Assembly (NCBI RefSeq): GCF_019059575.1
Contig: NW_024883062.1
Coordinates: 62,001 to 126,000, forward strand
Source: Amphibalanus amphitrite
Lineage: Eukaryota > Arthropoda > Thecostraca > Balanomorpha > Balanidae
Length of the DNA: 64,000 nt
Direction of reading: 5' to 3'
Shown in pieces: positions 24,517-35,784 of the stretch. How positions within the stretch are numbered: the first letter of the stretch is position 1; each line of letters opens with the position of its first letter. Both the position numbers and the translations under genes were made by a program. Below the pieces are notes generated by a model that worked only from the letters and a program-made list of their open reading frames with translations, was not told the DNA's origin and searched no databases.

Positions 24517-25450
24517 CAGTTGGGCAAACTAGACCTTTGGAATCAAAATATGGAGGCATCAAAAGATTGATTCCTTTTGGGCATAAATGCAGACCATTTC
24601 TAGCTTACCAATCACATAAAAATAAGAGAGTGTTTCAAGAAGGAGCATGCCTGATCTTGAACAGAAATGCTTGAACTATCTCCTAAGCAAAATAATATTG
24701 CTCCTATCATAACAATTTGAATTCTATAGGTAGTGAAAGGCAATCAAGGAATTGATTCACTTTAAACAGATAATCATAATATTGATTCCCCATCAGCTGG
24801 CTAATCATTATTTTGATTCACAGGTAATGTTAACAGATAGGCAACAATGACTTGCAAGAATACAGCATTTATCTTGCTATTATTCTCATTTAGTGGTATC
24901 CTCAGCACCACAACTGATACCTATAGCATTGTTGTACTTAACCTTCACTACATTTGATAACAATTCACAATTTTTAAATGTCAAGAATACAAAAACTGAA
25001 GCAACAGGTAAAAACCATATAAATAATATAAAAGCACTACAAAAATGATAATTAGGGGTTTAAAAATTTCATTTTGCCATTTTACACAAATACTGATCAG
25101 TTAGTATGTGATTCATGATATAAAAATAACATACAGTGTGATTTCCTCAAAACAGGTTTTACGTGATGGACACTGGCTCTGTCTTTTTCCCATTCACAAG
25201 GCCAAAGGGACAATTTCTTAGCTTTGAGGTAACACTTTTTGCAAACCTACCACATTTTTCTACCTTTTAAAAGAAAAATCTCACCGTCATGGGCCTTTTT
25301 TCAACCGTAACGATTCATTTGAAGTCAAAAGTGTACCCAAATGAATCAAAAAATTGATTCCATGCCCATATTTGGTCATGGCTCCTCCCACCAGAATCAA
25401 ATTATTGATGCCTCCATATTTTGATTCCAAAAGTCTAGTTTGCCCAACTG
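24517..25450. mobile_element. CAGTTGGGCAAAC-TIR DNA element
   Basis: Left CAGTTGGGCAAACTAGAC and the matching right end form inverted repeats of about 45-55 bases that share TTTGGAATCAAAATATGG with few mismatches. AGAT flanks both sides (24513-24516, 25451-25454). CAG...CTG tips resemble hAT elements, but those make 8-bp duplications, so the superfamily is left open. The AT-rich interior repeats the word TTGATTC and encodes nothing recognisable. Confidence 0.75.
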
Positions 25451-26356
25451 AGATGATCGTCTGCAATAGCAGGAAGAGCTGATGCAAGTACTTTGAAATC
25501 CACTATCAAGTCGGTGCTATTGTTGTAATGATCACTGTGAGGTGAGATATTTTGTGCAAGGGCTGAGTGTAATGCCCAGGAAATGACCTCCATTCGCCCC
25601 CTGACCGGTCAGGGTTATAAAATTTGAGTGGATGGCGGTCCGTTTGGGGTTCAGATGTCAATTGTATTTTGTTACTGTCAAACAATACATGTTATGCTGG
25701 CAGCGAATGTGTGTAACGTCGTTTTTCGAAGCAGAAGTTAGAACTGTAACGGCAGAGTGCTTGCTGGTCTCATCGTAAGTATTGTAAGTGTTGTAAGCAA
25801 AAGCATTGTCAATATTGTAAGTACCTATTGTGAGCATTGATGTATGGTAGATATCACCTCACATGATCTCGGCTCAGATAACCCTCTCCGGTGTCCCTGT
25901 CAGTAAATGGCACCTGGATCATTACAGATAAGATAATTTGTCATAATTCTTAAAGAATTGGGTGGTTTTGACTCGTTTACTCGAGGTGCAGGTCGCATTT
26001 CAATACTTTTCCATAGGCTTGCAATGTAAAGGTCACGACTCTGACCTAACCTCAGGTCACAGATCAAAAATTCTGAGATATACAAACGACACATACTGCA
26101 GGTACTTTTGAAGACTTGATGAGAGGAAATAACTTCGTGAAAAACTCAAGCTCTGACGTGTTTGCAAACTTTTCTGAGGTGGGGTCAACAAACCCGCTCT
26201 GGTTACCTGACCTGACCTGACCCGGCATTTTTTTTTTTTTTTGCTGAGATGTGCGCAATGAGCATTTAGGAAAAGTCACCAAATATGAGCTGAAGTCTCG
26301 CGGCGTTTGGCAATTGTACAAGAAAATCCTGAAAGGTCTCCCCGTCCGAAATAGGG
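25451..26356. other. Intergenic with right-end remnant of a TTAA element
   Basis: From about 25970 the DNA resembles the bodies of the elements at 44432 and 62808 (shared AAATTCTGAGATATAC, AGGTCA-rich stretches). It stops at GGGTTAA (26354-26360), the form expected of a right terminus. No matching left end was found, so it looks truncated. The rest holds no recognised gene. Confidence 0.5.
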
Positions 26357-26800
26357 TTAATGTGTATATGAAGAGTTGCAGATGCCAAACATACCCAGAT
26401 CTAAGACTGCAGTTTCCAGCGCCGCTGCAACGTTTTTAAAACAAACATACATAGAACATACAAACATGTACATAGGATACATAGGATACATAGGATGACA
26501 GGCGAATAACCGCTCACGCAAGGAGCGGAGCTCCGCCCCGTCCAAAGTGGCCAACAAAGCAGAGACAGAGGCAGCATCACATCTTCCATCAAAGAACTGG
26601 TTTCTGGCTTGGAAGATGAGCTCCATCTTTGCATCCGAGTCGGTGCTGTCAGGAATCAGCTGGTCTAATGGAGTGAGAGTAGTGAGACGACTAGCTATTG
26701 TATCAGAGCTGCCTGGTCTTCGTAGCATTTGCACCGATTCTTCTCGATCGGACTCTGAATTCTGTTCCTCCTGCGTATTACTTGAGGCATTGCTATGTAG
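26357..26800 (-). CDS. Possible terminal exon of an unknown protein
   Basis: The minus strand is open for 148 codons from a possible splice acceptor (…GACTTAG at 26801-26807) to a stop at 26357. The first about 45 residues are Glu/Ser/Asn-rich (for example EEQNSESDREES). A helix-like part follows (MELIFQARNQFFDGRCDAA; LLATLDGAELRSLRERLFA). The end reads through a small TATCCTATG repeat, so the true stop may differ. I do not recognise the family. It could be a host exon or the end of a transposon gene. No upstream exon identified. Confidence 0.25.
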   Translation of the reverse strand, partial: LHSNASSNTQEEQNSESDREESVQMLRRPGSSDTIASRLTTLTPLDQLIPDSTDSDAKMELIFQARNQFFDGRCDAASVSALLATLDGAELRSLRERLFACHPMYPMYPMYMFVCSMYVCFKNVAAALETAVLDLGMFGICNSSYTH

Positions 26801-27695
26801 CTAAGTCTTTGGCAGAGTTTCATTATCCATGCTTTGCAAACAGTGCCATAACAACACAGTTAATTAATCACCAAGCTTCTTTGCAAGTTCCAATACAGTT
26901 GAATCGCACGCGATTTGAGTGCAAAAATCAAGAAAAGTGCCAACTTGTTCCCGTAAAATATTTTGAATATTGACCTAAAAAAATGAGTAATTTCCAGATA
27001 AAATAACAGCGAAATCAGTTTTCGCTTGCCAATAAAACTCACAGATATTGAAGCTCCATTATTAAAGGAACATTTTAGTATATGCCATTCTTGATAAAAC
27101 TTCTTAGCCACGCAATACCAGCTCAAAATAAAGAGACACTGAAAACACGACCAATCGCTCCGATTTACCATAGGAAAATACATAGAAAATGTATGTCTCA
27201 ACTGCGCCAAATATACAGACAGTTATATACCTACATGTGACGTCATGATTAGCCCGACCAATCAGAAGCAAGTTGTTTTCAGCCACAAATAATTAATTTC
27301 TGAATTAACTAGGCACTTTTTTAACAAAGTGATTTTAAATTAAATCATTAAAAATTCTGAGCTTTTTTATTTTACCAAAACATACAGAGCATGCAGATAG
27401 GTCCCAACCCTATTATTGTATGATCAAAGCGTATGCAGCGAAGTAACTAACTAGATATAGGTATAATTACTTGCCCGATGCTGAGCCTCAGCAGACGAAT
27501 GGTTGCTGATTGACTGCAGGAGAAATGCCTGAGCAGTTCAATGACTAGGGGCCGCCGTCCGGTGTGGGATGGAGCTGCCCCCAGCGAACGTACGTAATGG
27601 GAATAGCTCCGGGCTATGTCTGGGCTGTTATAATCGCAGCCTGTGAACTATTCATCATCGCCCATCTCAGACGGATACGAGAGAGTGAGAACGAG

Positions 27696-27753
<58 letters not shown>

Positions 27754-27758
27754 AGGGA

Positions 27759-27855
<97 letters not shown>

Positions 27856-30452
27856 CGAGAAGAGATTGCATCAGTTCGCTAGCCCGGCGAAGTCGGAAGA
27901 AGACGAGCCAATGTTAGTCGGCGTCCCCCCCCCCCTTCTATATCTGTTCCGCCCACCCATAGTCAAACAGCTGCTACCGAAGGCCAGACATGCCGCTGCT
28001 GGGTGCCATACTGGAGAGGGCAACGTCCCCCATCAATTCAGCCGGCGTAAACACCAGATTGAGATCGCTTCCGTAGATCGCTGGAGGCGATGTGCCGTGA
28101 ACAAATGGCCAAAGGTGGACGAGTGAGAGGTGGCGGGCTAAGGCTGCTTATTAGGGAAATGGCGTACCTACTGAGCATAAGTGTTCCAAATATTCTTTAA
28201 AATGGCACACTACTCGCTTGTAGCTCGTTCGTAGATAAAATGACTTTTGTTTTGTTTTGCCTCGTATGTGTACCTATCTGCTTTATGAAACCGCCTATTA
28301 CCTTTACATGGATTCTCTGTGTTATGTAGGTAAGCACTGACAATGGTAAGATGTGGCTTGATTACATACTCGAGGTCCGTTGCAACTTTGCGCTTTTAAG
28401 CGATGACATAATTTCATGCAATTTTCATTCGGAAAAGATCACCCTTGAGTCGGCTCACAGGAACCTGCTAGGTTGCGCTATGAGAGCCAATTGTTGCAGA
28501 GTATCGGCTTTTCACAGATACGGACATAGTGCCTTGCTTTCAAAAGCTTAGCGGTTCCAGCGCTCTATGGTGTCGGCGACGGTGGCTTCTCATCCAATCC
28601 AGGAATTGCAGAGTGCCGGCCGTGTTTCCTCATCAGTGACGTCACGGCTTGCATATTGCGGCCGGGCCTTTGAGCTGGGGATCACCTCGGGGCCGGCTTA
28701 TTGCGGTCGGCGGCCGTCTCCGGCGGCGGCCGGTGACAGCGGGTGGACCGGCCGGCGCCTCTGCCGGCTCATAGCCGGCCCCGTCCGTCATCTAAACGGG
28801 CCGAGAGCGGCGCTGCTTGGCAGCCACGGCGCTGCCGGCCGCCCTGTGAACGGCGCTGCCGGCCGCTGAGGTCGTGGTCGGCGGCCATTCCTGCGACCCG
28901 TCTCCGCAGGTCGACTTGATTTGAAAGTATTTTGAAGAAAAAAAAAATGCTGTCGCCTCTAGAGCTTTGTTATATAGTAGTTTAAGCTTTTAAGAATTTA
29001 GAATGATAAGCTTGTAAAAATATGTTTTTCACATTTTTACCCTTCTTCCCCCCAGCTATCACTTTCTCTCCATACCGAAAGTTATATAGCCTGTGTCTTC
29101 TATCAGCAATTTGTGGGAAAATATTAGGTACCTACAAATTAAGAAATATTTCGAGACCGAAATGCTGAGAGGACAAACGATCTCACACAAGTCGTTGTGA
29201 ACTAACTGGTACGTGATTTGATTGGATAAATGTAGTTCTACAAATTACAATTTACCCTAAAGTTAAAAAAGACATAAAAAAGATTGCAAATTAAGGTGTT
29301 GACAAAGTCAATATCTCATGTAGGTAACTGCGTCTTAAACATAGTCCAAACCTAGGGCGATGCATGTTTTGACTGGATCTATGACTGGATTGATAATTCT
29401 TTTGATATGCAGAACATGCAAAAAAAAAAATGGACGAGAACGCTTCTGCGGTTTACCATCCGCGGCCATATGGATCGTGTCAGAAATCACGACCTTGAGT
29501 CGGTACTACCAGTTTATTTAGTTTCACTCTTCATGTCATGTCATTTATAGAGTGCATGGTGCATTTCGGAGTTCAATATGTATACATTAACGCTTAACGA
29601 TATCGTACATACAGTCGCAATCGAGCAAGGTTTCATCATAAAATCGAGGATGGACACCTTATAACATCATACAACCGTGAGCGCGGAAGGAGACTGATTC
29701 AGCTAGGGTTGAGCAGATAGTTGCTGATAGCTCTCCTAACGATTAAATCGTTTATGTCGAAATGCTAAGAATAAGAGTCATGACATTGACAACAGCGTTT
29801 TGGATGCACAAAAAAAAAACAACTTTTATTATCTAGTCAGAAAATGACCAGGCAGTACTCGATTTCTTGCTTTAGGATGGGAAATATTTGTGTTACTTAT
29901 GTAGCATTTTGCTATCAAATGTTTCCATATAAATAATTTTTAATTTCTACAACTTACATGCAACAAATCGTGCTAAACCTAAAACATGCTGCCTTGAACT
30001 TCGATGTTGAAGTTCAACGTAATGCCGCATGTTCTTAAAGCCAAGCCACGACATGACCCGATGGACATTGAGGAAGCCACATTTTCAAAATTTGTTTTAT
30101 GACCGTTCTTTATCAACTAGGCAGACATTGGAAGGGTAAGGGTGACCTCTGTAGAACGCCTCAGAGGGACGCTTGGCCTATCATTCCAATAAGTTGTGTT
30201 ATAATTTATATCACTCTAATGTATCTATGCATAATGTATGTACATATACATATGTGCTATTCACTCCATAATATAGTTACGAGTAACGTAACACTTTGGC
30301 AATCATATAGCGTCGTCATCTATAACGGCATCCTTTTATACCCCGACAGCAATGTCAATGTCACCTAACACAATCCCCTCAGGTCGACCGTTTTTTTTTT
30401 CTCTGTACAATACGCACAAACTCTCCCGAATAGGAGATAACGGCGCACGGGG
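26801..30452. other. Intergenic, no gene recognised
   Basis: Contains the GA microsatellite (27703-27853), a GC-rich patch with CCGGC words (28600-28870) and long AT-rich stretches. Nothing codes convincingly. The right end may include 3' untranslated sequence of the KChIP gene (minus strand). Confidence 0.5.
27703..27853. repeat. (GA)n microsatellite
   Basis: About 150 bases of GA with a short GGGAGA-rich interruption at about 27740-27766. Overlapping Arg/Glu and Ser/Leu open frames here are artefacts. Confidence 0.97.
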
Positions 30453-31028
30453 CTACACCTCTGTCTCTCGACTGGGCCGATGCGCTGGTTGGTGCGCAGC
30501 CGAGCCCGGGTCTCCTCTTACGGTCGGCGGCGGGGGCGGATAGTCCGTCAGTACGGGCGACTGGTGACGGGCGGGCGGCGGCGGATAGTCCGTCAGTGCG
30601 GGCGACTGATGGCGGGCGGGCGGCGGCGGATAGTCCGTCAGTACGGGCGACTGGTGGCGGGCGGGCGGCGGGGGCGGATAGTCCGTCAGTACGGGCGACT
30701 GGTGACTGGCGGGCGGCAGCGGATGGCGGGCCGGTACGGGTGGAGGGTGACGGACCGGCAGCGGCGGCTGGTAGCCCGGCTGGTGACCCTGATAGCCCGG
30801 GTGGTAGTCTGGTTGGTGACCCTGGTAGCCCGGGTGGTAGTCTGGTTGGTGATCCTGGTAGCCCGGGTGGTAGCCCGGCTGGTGGCCGGTCTGCAAGGGA
30901 GCCTGGTGGCCCGGCTGGTGGTCCGTCTGGTAGCCTATCTGATGGCCCTTCTGCAGGGACGGCTGATGGCCCGCCTGCAGGGGAGCCTGGTGACCGGTCG
31001 GCGCCGCGCCGGCCGGCCACTGCTCCAG
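30453..31028 (-). other. In-frame open stretch after the KChIP stop codon
   Basis: Immediately after the TGA at 31029-31031 the same frame stays open for 191 codons to a TAG at 30453-30455. The peptide would be Pro/Gln/His/Tyr-rich, with tandem units of HQPGYHPGYQ type (about 30780-30895) and then four units of about 15 residues around RHQSPVLTDYPPPP. Unit lengths differ only by multiples of three. The stop context is UGA-CUG, related to the UGA-CU readthrough signal known in animals. But the DNA is GC-rich and a second minus-strand frame is also open, so openness alone is weak evidence. It could be 3' UTR minisatellite, readthrough extension, or an alternative exon. Confidence 0.45.
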
Positions 31029-31139
31029 TCATAAAACCGTGTCGAGCATGTTGAGCGAGCGCAGGAAGTCTGGGTCGCGCGCGCACCACTGGCGCAGCTC
31101 CTCCAGGGTCAGCATGCCGTCCTTGTTGACGTCGATTTG
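31029..31139 (-). CDS. KChIP-like calcium sensor, last exon (EF-hand 4)
   Basis: After a polypyrimidine/TTTCAG acceptor (31140-31150) the exon encodes 36 residues and a stop. It contains the canonical EF-hand loop DVNKDGMLTLEE and the tail RSLNMLDTVL. The Cys plus RSL tail is characteristic of Kv-channel-interacting proteins rather than of frequenin or neurocalcin. KChIPs bind the N-terminus of Kv4 channels and tune A-type potassium current according to calcium. The exon joins the one at 32446-32658 in phase 0. The UGA stop is followed by CUG and a long open frame (see 30453-31028). Confidence 0.85.
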   Translation of the reverse strand, partial: QIDVNKDGMLTLEELRQWCARDPDFLRSLNMLDTVL

Positions 31140-32445
31140 CTGAAACAGACAGCAAAGCGGTCCTAAATCGTACTAAGCCGTCCTAAACGGTCGGTGCGGG
31201 TGACTACCAATGCAAAGATTATGTACAAACAGTGGGTATAACACAATAACAGAAGCACAGCTTCTACATCATTCCTCAGTCGTGAGATTCTCATCTCACT
31301 ACAGTCTGCATGTTTTACAATCGTAACTGAATTTTGATCGATGCATTTTCCGTTCATGCAATATCTACGAGTACCTATAGTGAGCGTATGTAACAGACAT
31401 ACACGTGAAAGGTGGTTCTATAAGTTTGGTGATGCTATAATCTTGATATGGCAATACTTCCTTAGGACAAGTCGTGAGTTAAAAGGATGCTATTTTCTGA
31501 CTTATCAGTTGGTTTCAGGTCAGACCATTTTGTATCCCGTTACCTTAAAATGGCTGGCAATGTGAACTGAGTGCAGCTGACCGCGCCAACCGTCGGGCCG
31601 AATTATAGATAACTCGGCGAGTGTTAAATTATTGCCGCTCGCCATTGCAGCCGGGGCTACCTGAGAGCCCGGTGTAAATGTTTGAGTGGCCCGTTAGCTT
31701 GTTCCGACCGAGCAGTTCCCGATTCAGGCCGAGAAATGCTCACACCCTTGCAATCGTAACTGCTAACGTTACTGCCCTGGTCTCCACGCGGAAAGCACGG
31801 AACAGCTGAACGCATGCTATTTCGATCGCTTGCTTTTTCCAGAGACGCAGTATGCAATAGTGCATAGCAAAGTATTAAATACACAATACACTAGCGATAT
31901 ATAATATTGTTCATTTTGAATTGTATTGGTTTTCAATATATTTTTGATTGATTGATTGATTGATATCTCATCGAAGCAGATTTACCGTGCGGTGGACTCA
32001 TATCAGACATTTAATAAGGCATTAAACCAACTTTTAGTTAGTAGGTGACTGCTGCTTAGTCACATTTGTCGGGAGAACGACATAGGTGCATACCAGGTGC
32101 TGAAGGGTCACACCAGGTGTTGTATGGCCACAGAAGGGTCACTCCAGTGAGTGTGGTGTCTCGAAGGCACTTGAGAGGGCGTGAATGACCAATCAGGGCC
32201 ACCCCAGCTAGTTGGAGGTCATTCAGTGTCACTAAAGGTTACAGTAGGTCGTTCAGAATGGCACTGCTGCTGACACAGCCCTTCAGGGTCGTTCGGGCGG
32301 AGTCTTAGCCTGTTGAAGTCTCCAACGGATAAAGGGGTCACTCGCGGTTCCGTCAACCTCAACACACAGACGGCCTTTGAGTCTCCCCAAAGGATGTCAG
32401 ATCACCCATGGCCCCCTATAGGTCAGAGAACAGTCGACTACTCAC
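31140..32445 (-). other. KChIP intron
   Basis: The intron has donor GTGAGT (rc of 32440-32445) and acceptor TTTCAG (rc of 31140-31145). It contains a short TTGA tetranucleotide run near 31946-31964 and loosely repeated GGGTCACACCAGGTG-like words at about 32085-32260. No coding seen. Confidence 0.75.
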
Positions 32446-32658
32446 GTGGAATATGGTGTCTACGTGGTTCCTGGCGGCGTGCTCGTCCAGGTGCGGGTGC
32501 ACGTGCCGACCGAGCATGTCGTAGATGGCGGTGACCACCAGCTGCATCTCGTGCTTGGTGATGAGCCCGTCGCCGTCCAGGTCGTACAGGTCAAACACCC
32601 AGCGCACCTTCTCGTCGGTGGTGCCGCGCGACACCCGCGACAGCGCGTGAAGAAAGTC
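32446..32658 (-). CDS. KChIP-like calcium sensor, penultimate exon (EF-hand 3)
   Basis: A 71-codon exon with acceptor CCGACAG and donor GTGAGT, phase 0 at both ends. It starts DFLHALSRVSRGTTDEKVRW and contains the loop DLDGDGLITKHE, a complete EF-hand. It continues AIYDMLGRHVHPHLDE and ends HVDTIFH. The pattern AIYDMxG, then P-x-L-x-E, then HVDxxF matches Kv-channel-interacting proteins closely. Exons for the N-terminal region and EF-hands 1-2 should lie at higher coordinates. I could not find them in this window, so the gene is partial here. Confidence 0.87.
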
Positions 32659-33040
32659 CTGTCGGCGGCAGACATCAACAGGCGACAGAGTTTACAGCGG
32701 TCCGAACAACACTGCGAGCCGGGCCGTCACACCTGGCATTGATCCAGCGGCAGAGGCCACGGCCAGAGGTATCAAACGGGGACCATAAACCGGGACCAGA
32801 GTCGGCCTGCGTAATATGGCATGGATATCGGTCGCGACAATAAAGGAGAGGAGAACTCGGGATAGCGATCCTGCTCTTTTGAATTTATTTAATTCAATGG
32901 CATAACGTGGCACGTGACAGCATTGCTCTTTGCACGTTAGGTACCATTTTCATGGAAATCGGCTTCGATAGTCGATAGCTAATTTGCAAAATAGAGATGA
33001 TGCATATTGCATAATGCATCGTCATATCAAATACCAGTAA
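32659..33040 (-). other. Presumed KChIP intron up to LINE insertion
   Basis: No exon recognised. Non-coding sequence up to the presumed 5' end of the LINE at about 33041; if the upstream KChIP exons lie beyond the LINE pair this is intron. Confidence 0.5.
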
Positions 33041-33146
33041 AACGCCTTTTGGGCGAAGAACGAGCGACCCCGCAGGGGGCTGACCGTGGTCGGAGCTGCT
33101 GCTTAGCCGGGGTCATCTGGCTCCGGCTGTGCGGCGGCTGTGACTT

Positions 33147-33616
33147 CGGCCAGTAAGGGGAGTAGCGCCCCCTCGGCCCCAGCTTGACGCGCGTTTGACC
33201 TGGACTTGCCTTGCTTACTGGATGGATTGTCTGCAGGATTGGCCCCGCAGGGGGTTGGCAGTGGCCCGGGTCGCTGTTGGTCTGGGTTCCTTGGGCCCTC
33301 GCCCCGCGGCGGCCCTGGCCTCGGCCAGCAAGGGGAGTAGCGCCCCCTCGGCCCCAGCTTGACCTGTGCTTGCTTACGACTTGCTTTGATCGCTGGATGG
33401 ACAGATGGTACGGCCCGACTTTTTTTGGTTTTCGTGGTTTTGTTTCTCTTGAGCGGTCTTTGTTTGCTTTTGCTTTGCTTCTCACCGGATGTCCGCGTTT
33501 CGTTCGATCACAGCCTTCTGATTCCTTTCCTACCCCTTTTTCGTTGTTTTTGCACCCGCAGGAACACAGCCGAGTTGGGCTAGTGTAAGGGGAGTGGCGT
33601 CCCCTCGGGTACCAGC
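33147..33616 (+). promoter_or_regulatory. Repeated 5' UTR monomers of the LINE
   Basis: The block around AAGGGGAGTAGCGCCCCCTC occurs at 33147-33188 and 33321-33363, with a diverged third copy (AAGGGGAGTGGCGTCCCCTC) at about 33576-33616. Each can pair GGGG with CCCC around a short loop, and the variant keeps the outer pairs. Repeated 5' monomers act as internal promoters in some LINEs; that role here is inference. Confidence 0.5.
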
Positions 33617-34071
33617 CGGTTTTACTAGGCTAGGCGAGCCGACCCGTACCCCAGGACAACGGGATCCTGGAGGTTGAGCCCCCCACCGTGCGGAGCCAGT
33701 CGCGGTGGCTGGGCAACACGCCTCTTTGGCCCTGAGTTCTGTAAGGACGGGACACTCAGTGGGGCGCCGCACTTGAGGAGCCATTCCCAGTCGTGATGCC
33801 GCCGGGGGTGGTGTTGGAGAGGTGTCGCCGGCGGGGTTCGGGCACTTGTGCTCGTCCTCCGTCGGTGGGGCTGATCTGTCGCTGCCCCTGGCGGTGACTC
33901 GGCGAGGCGTCAAGGGAGGAGGCGGTATCCGACCGTGGGGGGTGGTGAGCCTCTCTCTCCCCCTCGGAAGGTGCCGCCAAGTCCCGTACAGTCAGCTCGG
34001 CCGTCCCAGGCCTTGTAGCGGCGCCGTTGCGGAGCGTCGGCGGCCGAGCTGGCGGAGACCAACTCTTTCAC

Positions 34072-35784
34072 ATGGATAACTTGACCGATCCCCCTTCCCC
34101 CCAGTCCAATCCCTCGGCCTCGGCCGATCCTCGCCCGTTGGCCTCGGCCGACAGGCGAACGGTGCTCGACAAAGGTCCACGATCTCCTAAGATCCTTATC
34201 TTCCGGAGCGCAGACAGGGAGCTGAGCTCTCTGTCGCCCTTCCAGCGGAAGGATGGCTGCGACCGGTTTGGTTCAATCGTTCGTTGTGACCGGATGCGTG
34301 ATGGCGCGCTGGAGGTCGAGTTCAGGAAAAGCGAGGAGGCGGCGAAAGCGTTGGACGCTACTCGCTTCGTATTCTCCGAGGGACGGGCATCCGGCCGGAG
34401 GCTCGTCTCCATCCCGCTTACAGTGGAGCCCCACCGCTCTAAGAACTCCTCACGAGGGGTCATTAACTGCTTCGATCTGAGGGGAGTGAGCGACGAGGAT
34501 ATTGCGGACGGGCTCGCCGATTTCGGCGTGACAGCGGCTCGCCGCATCATGACGAAGAGAGGCACGGTCTCGACCAACAACATCATTCTGACTTTTGACT
34601 CTACTGACTTGCCGAGTGAGATTCGCGTGGGCTACGTGAAGGTTCGCGTGCGGCCTTTCGTCCCAGCGCCCATGCGCTGCTTCCGCTGCCAACGTTTCGG
34701 CCACACAAAGGACAACTGCCGAGGAAGACCCACGTGCTCCAAGTGTGCTTCGCAGGACCACACTGACGAAACCTGTGACTCGGAGACCCCCCGATGCGTC
34801 AACTGCGGAGAGGGGCAGACGCCGCACTCCGCGTATGATAGGTCTTGCCCTGCATACGTCAAGGAGAAAGAGATCATGACCATCAAGGCTACCAGAAATT
34901 TGTCTTTCAAAGAGGCCCGGGAGGTGTACAACCAGAGTCACCCGAAGACCTCGTATGCCCAGAAGGTGAGAGTCACAAACTCTACCGATGCCTCCCAGAT
35001 GAGTGTAGCACAGCTCGTGCAGCTTCTCAAACGATTCGGCCTCACCGTCGTAGCCACTGGTGACTCAGCGGACACCACGGCGCCTCGTGCGCCGCCGAGC
35101 AACACAGAGCAGGCTGCTCAAGAGTCAGTGTGGGGTCCACCCAGTCCCGTTCCAGCCGCGAACGGTGATGGAGACGGCTGGGCCGTCGTCCAGCGCCGAC
35201 AGGGTGGTCGGCGCCCCCCGGCGCAGGGTAAGGCGCCACCCACCCCGCCCCGCCCCCGACCGTCTACGGCGGTGCAGGAGGCTCTGCGGCGGGGGGAGGA
35301 GGAGAGGAGGGCACGTGAGGCGAGGAGGGCTCGCCTCGTCCAGAAGGCCCTCGAGGCTAAGGAAGCCTCGTCTGCCGACTCCGCCTCCGGGAGTGCCAAC
35401 GCGGCCGCCGCCGCTGACACCCCGGAGACACCTGAGGCGGGGACTCGGCCCATCATGGGTCCCCCGCCGCCTCCTCCACCTCCGCAGCGGCGGCCACCAC
35501 CGCCGCTGCCAGAGACGCCTGTGTCGAGGACACAGGCCGCCGCCTCGACATCCCCGTCGGGGCGGCAACAGTCCTCCGCGGCTCCAGGGCGCCTCGCCAA
35601 GCGGCAGACGCCCCCGAGCTGGTCGCCCTCGGAGGGTGACGCCCCTCGGGCGAAAAAGCCCCAGCAGGGCTCGAGCCATGCCCGATCTGCCTCCGCTGAA
35701 GGGAGGCTTCACCGAGAGGGCTCGGGGCACCCCCGCATCCGTTACGGGGGGAGCGCCTCCTCGGAGTTAGAGGACCTAGTCTAG
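34072..35784 (+). CDS. LINE ORF1 (Gag-like, three zinc knuckles)
   Basis: The frame encodes 570 residues from the ATG at 34072. The frame is open slightly upstream, but this is the first ATG. ORF1 proteins bind element RNA and nucleic acid during retrotransposition. Residues about 203-259 hold three knuckles: C203, C206, H211, C216; C222, C225, H230, C235; C242, C245, H252, C259. They are preceded by an esterase/RRM-like region (about 40-195) and followed by KEIMTIKATRNLSFKEAR, a common post-knuckle motif. The C-terminal third is Pro/Ala/Arg-rich with runs of prolines. It ends at a UAG; the same frame then continues without another stop into ORF2. Confidence 0.88.
   Translation: MDNLTDPPSPQSNPSASADPRPLASADRRTVLDKGPRSPKILIFRSADRELSSLSPFQRKDGCDRFGSIVRCDRMRDGALEVEFRKSEEAAKALDATRFVFSEGRASGRRLVSIPLTVEPHRSKNSSRGVINCFDLRGVSDEDIADGLADFGVTAARRIMTKRGTVSTNNIILTFDSTDLPSEIRVGYVKVRVRPFVPAPMRCFRCQRFGHTKDNCRGRPTCSKCASQDHTDETCDSETPRCVNCGEGQTPHSAYDRSCPAYVKEKEIMTIKATRNLSFKEAREVYNQSHPKTSYAQKVRVTNSTDASQMSVAQLVQLLKRFGLTVVATGDSADTTAPRAPPSNTEQAAQESVWGPPSPVPAANGDGDGWAVVQRRQGGRRPPAQGKAPPTPPRPRPSTAVQEALRRGEEERRAREARRARLVQKALEAKEASSADSASGSANAAAAADTPETPEAGTRPIMGPPPPPPPPQRRPPPPLPETPVSRTQAAASTSPSGRQQSSAAPGRLAKRQTPPSWSPSEGDAPRAKKPQQGSSHARSASAEGRLHREGSGHPRIRYGGSASSELEDLV

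Noticed and set aside
27564-27917. Arg/Glu-repeat and Ser/Leu-repeat frames
   Set aside because: Translations of the GA microsatellite.
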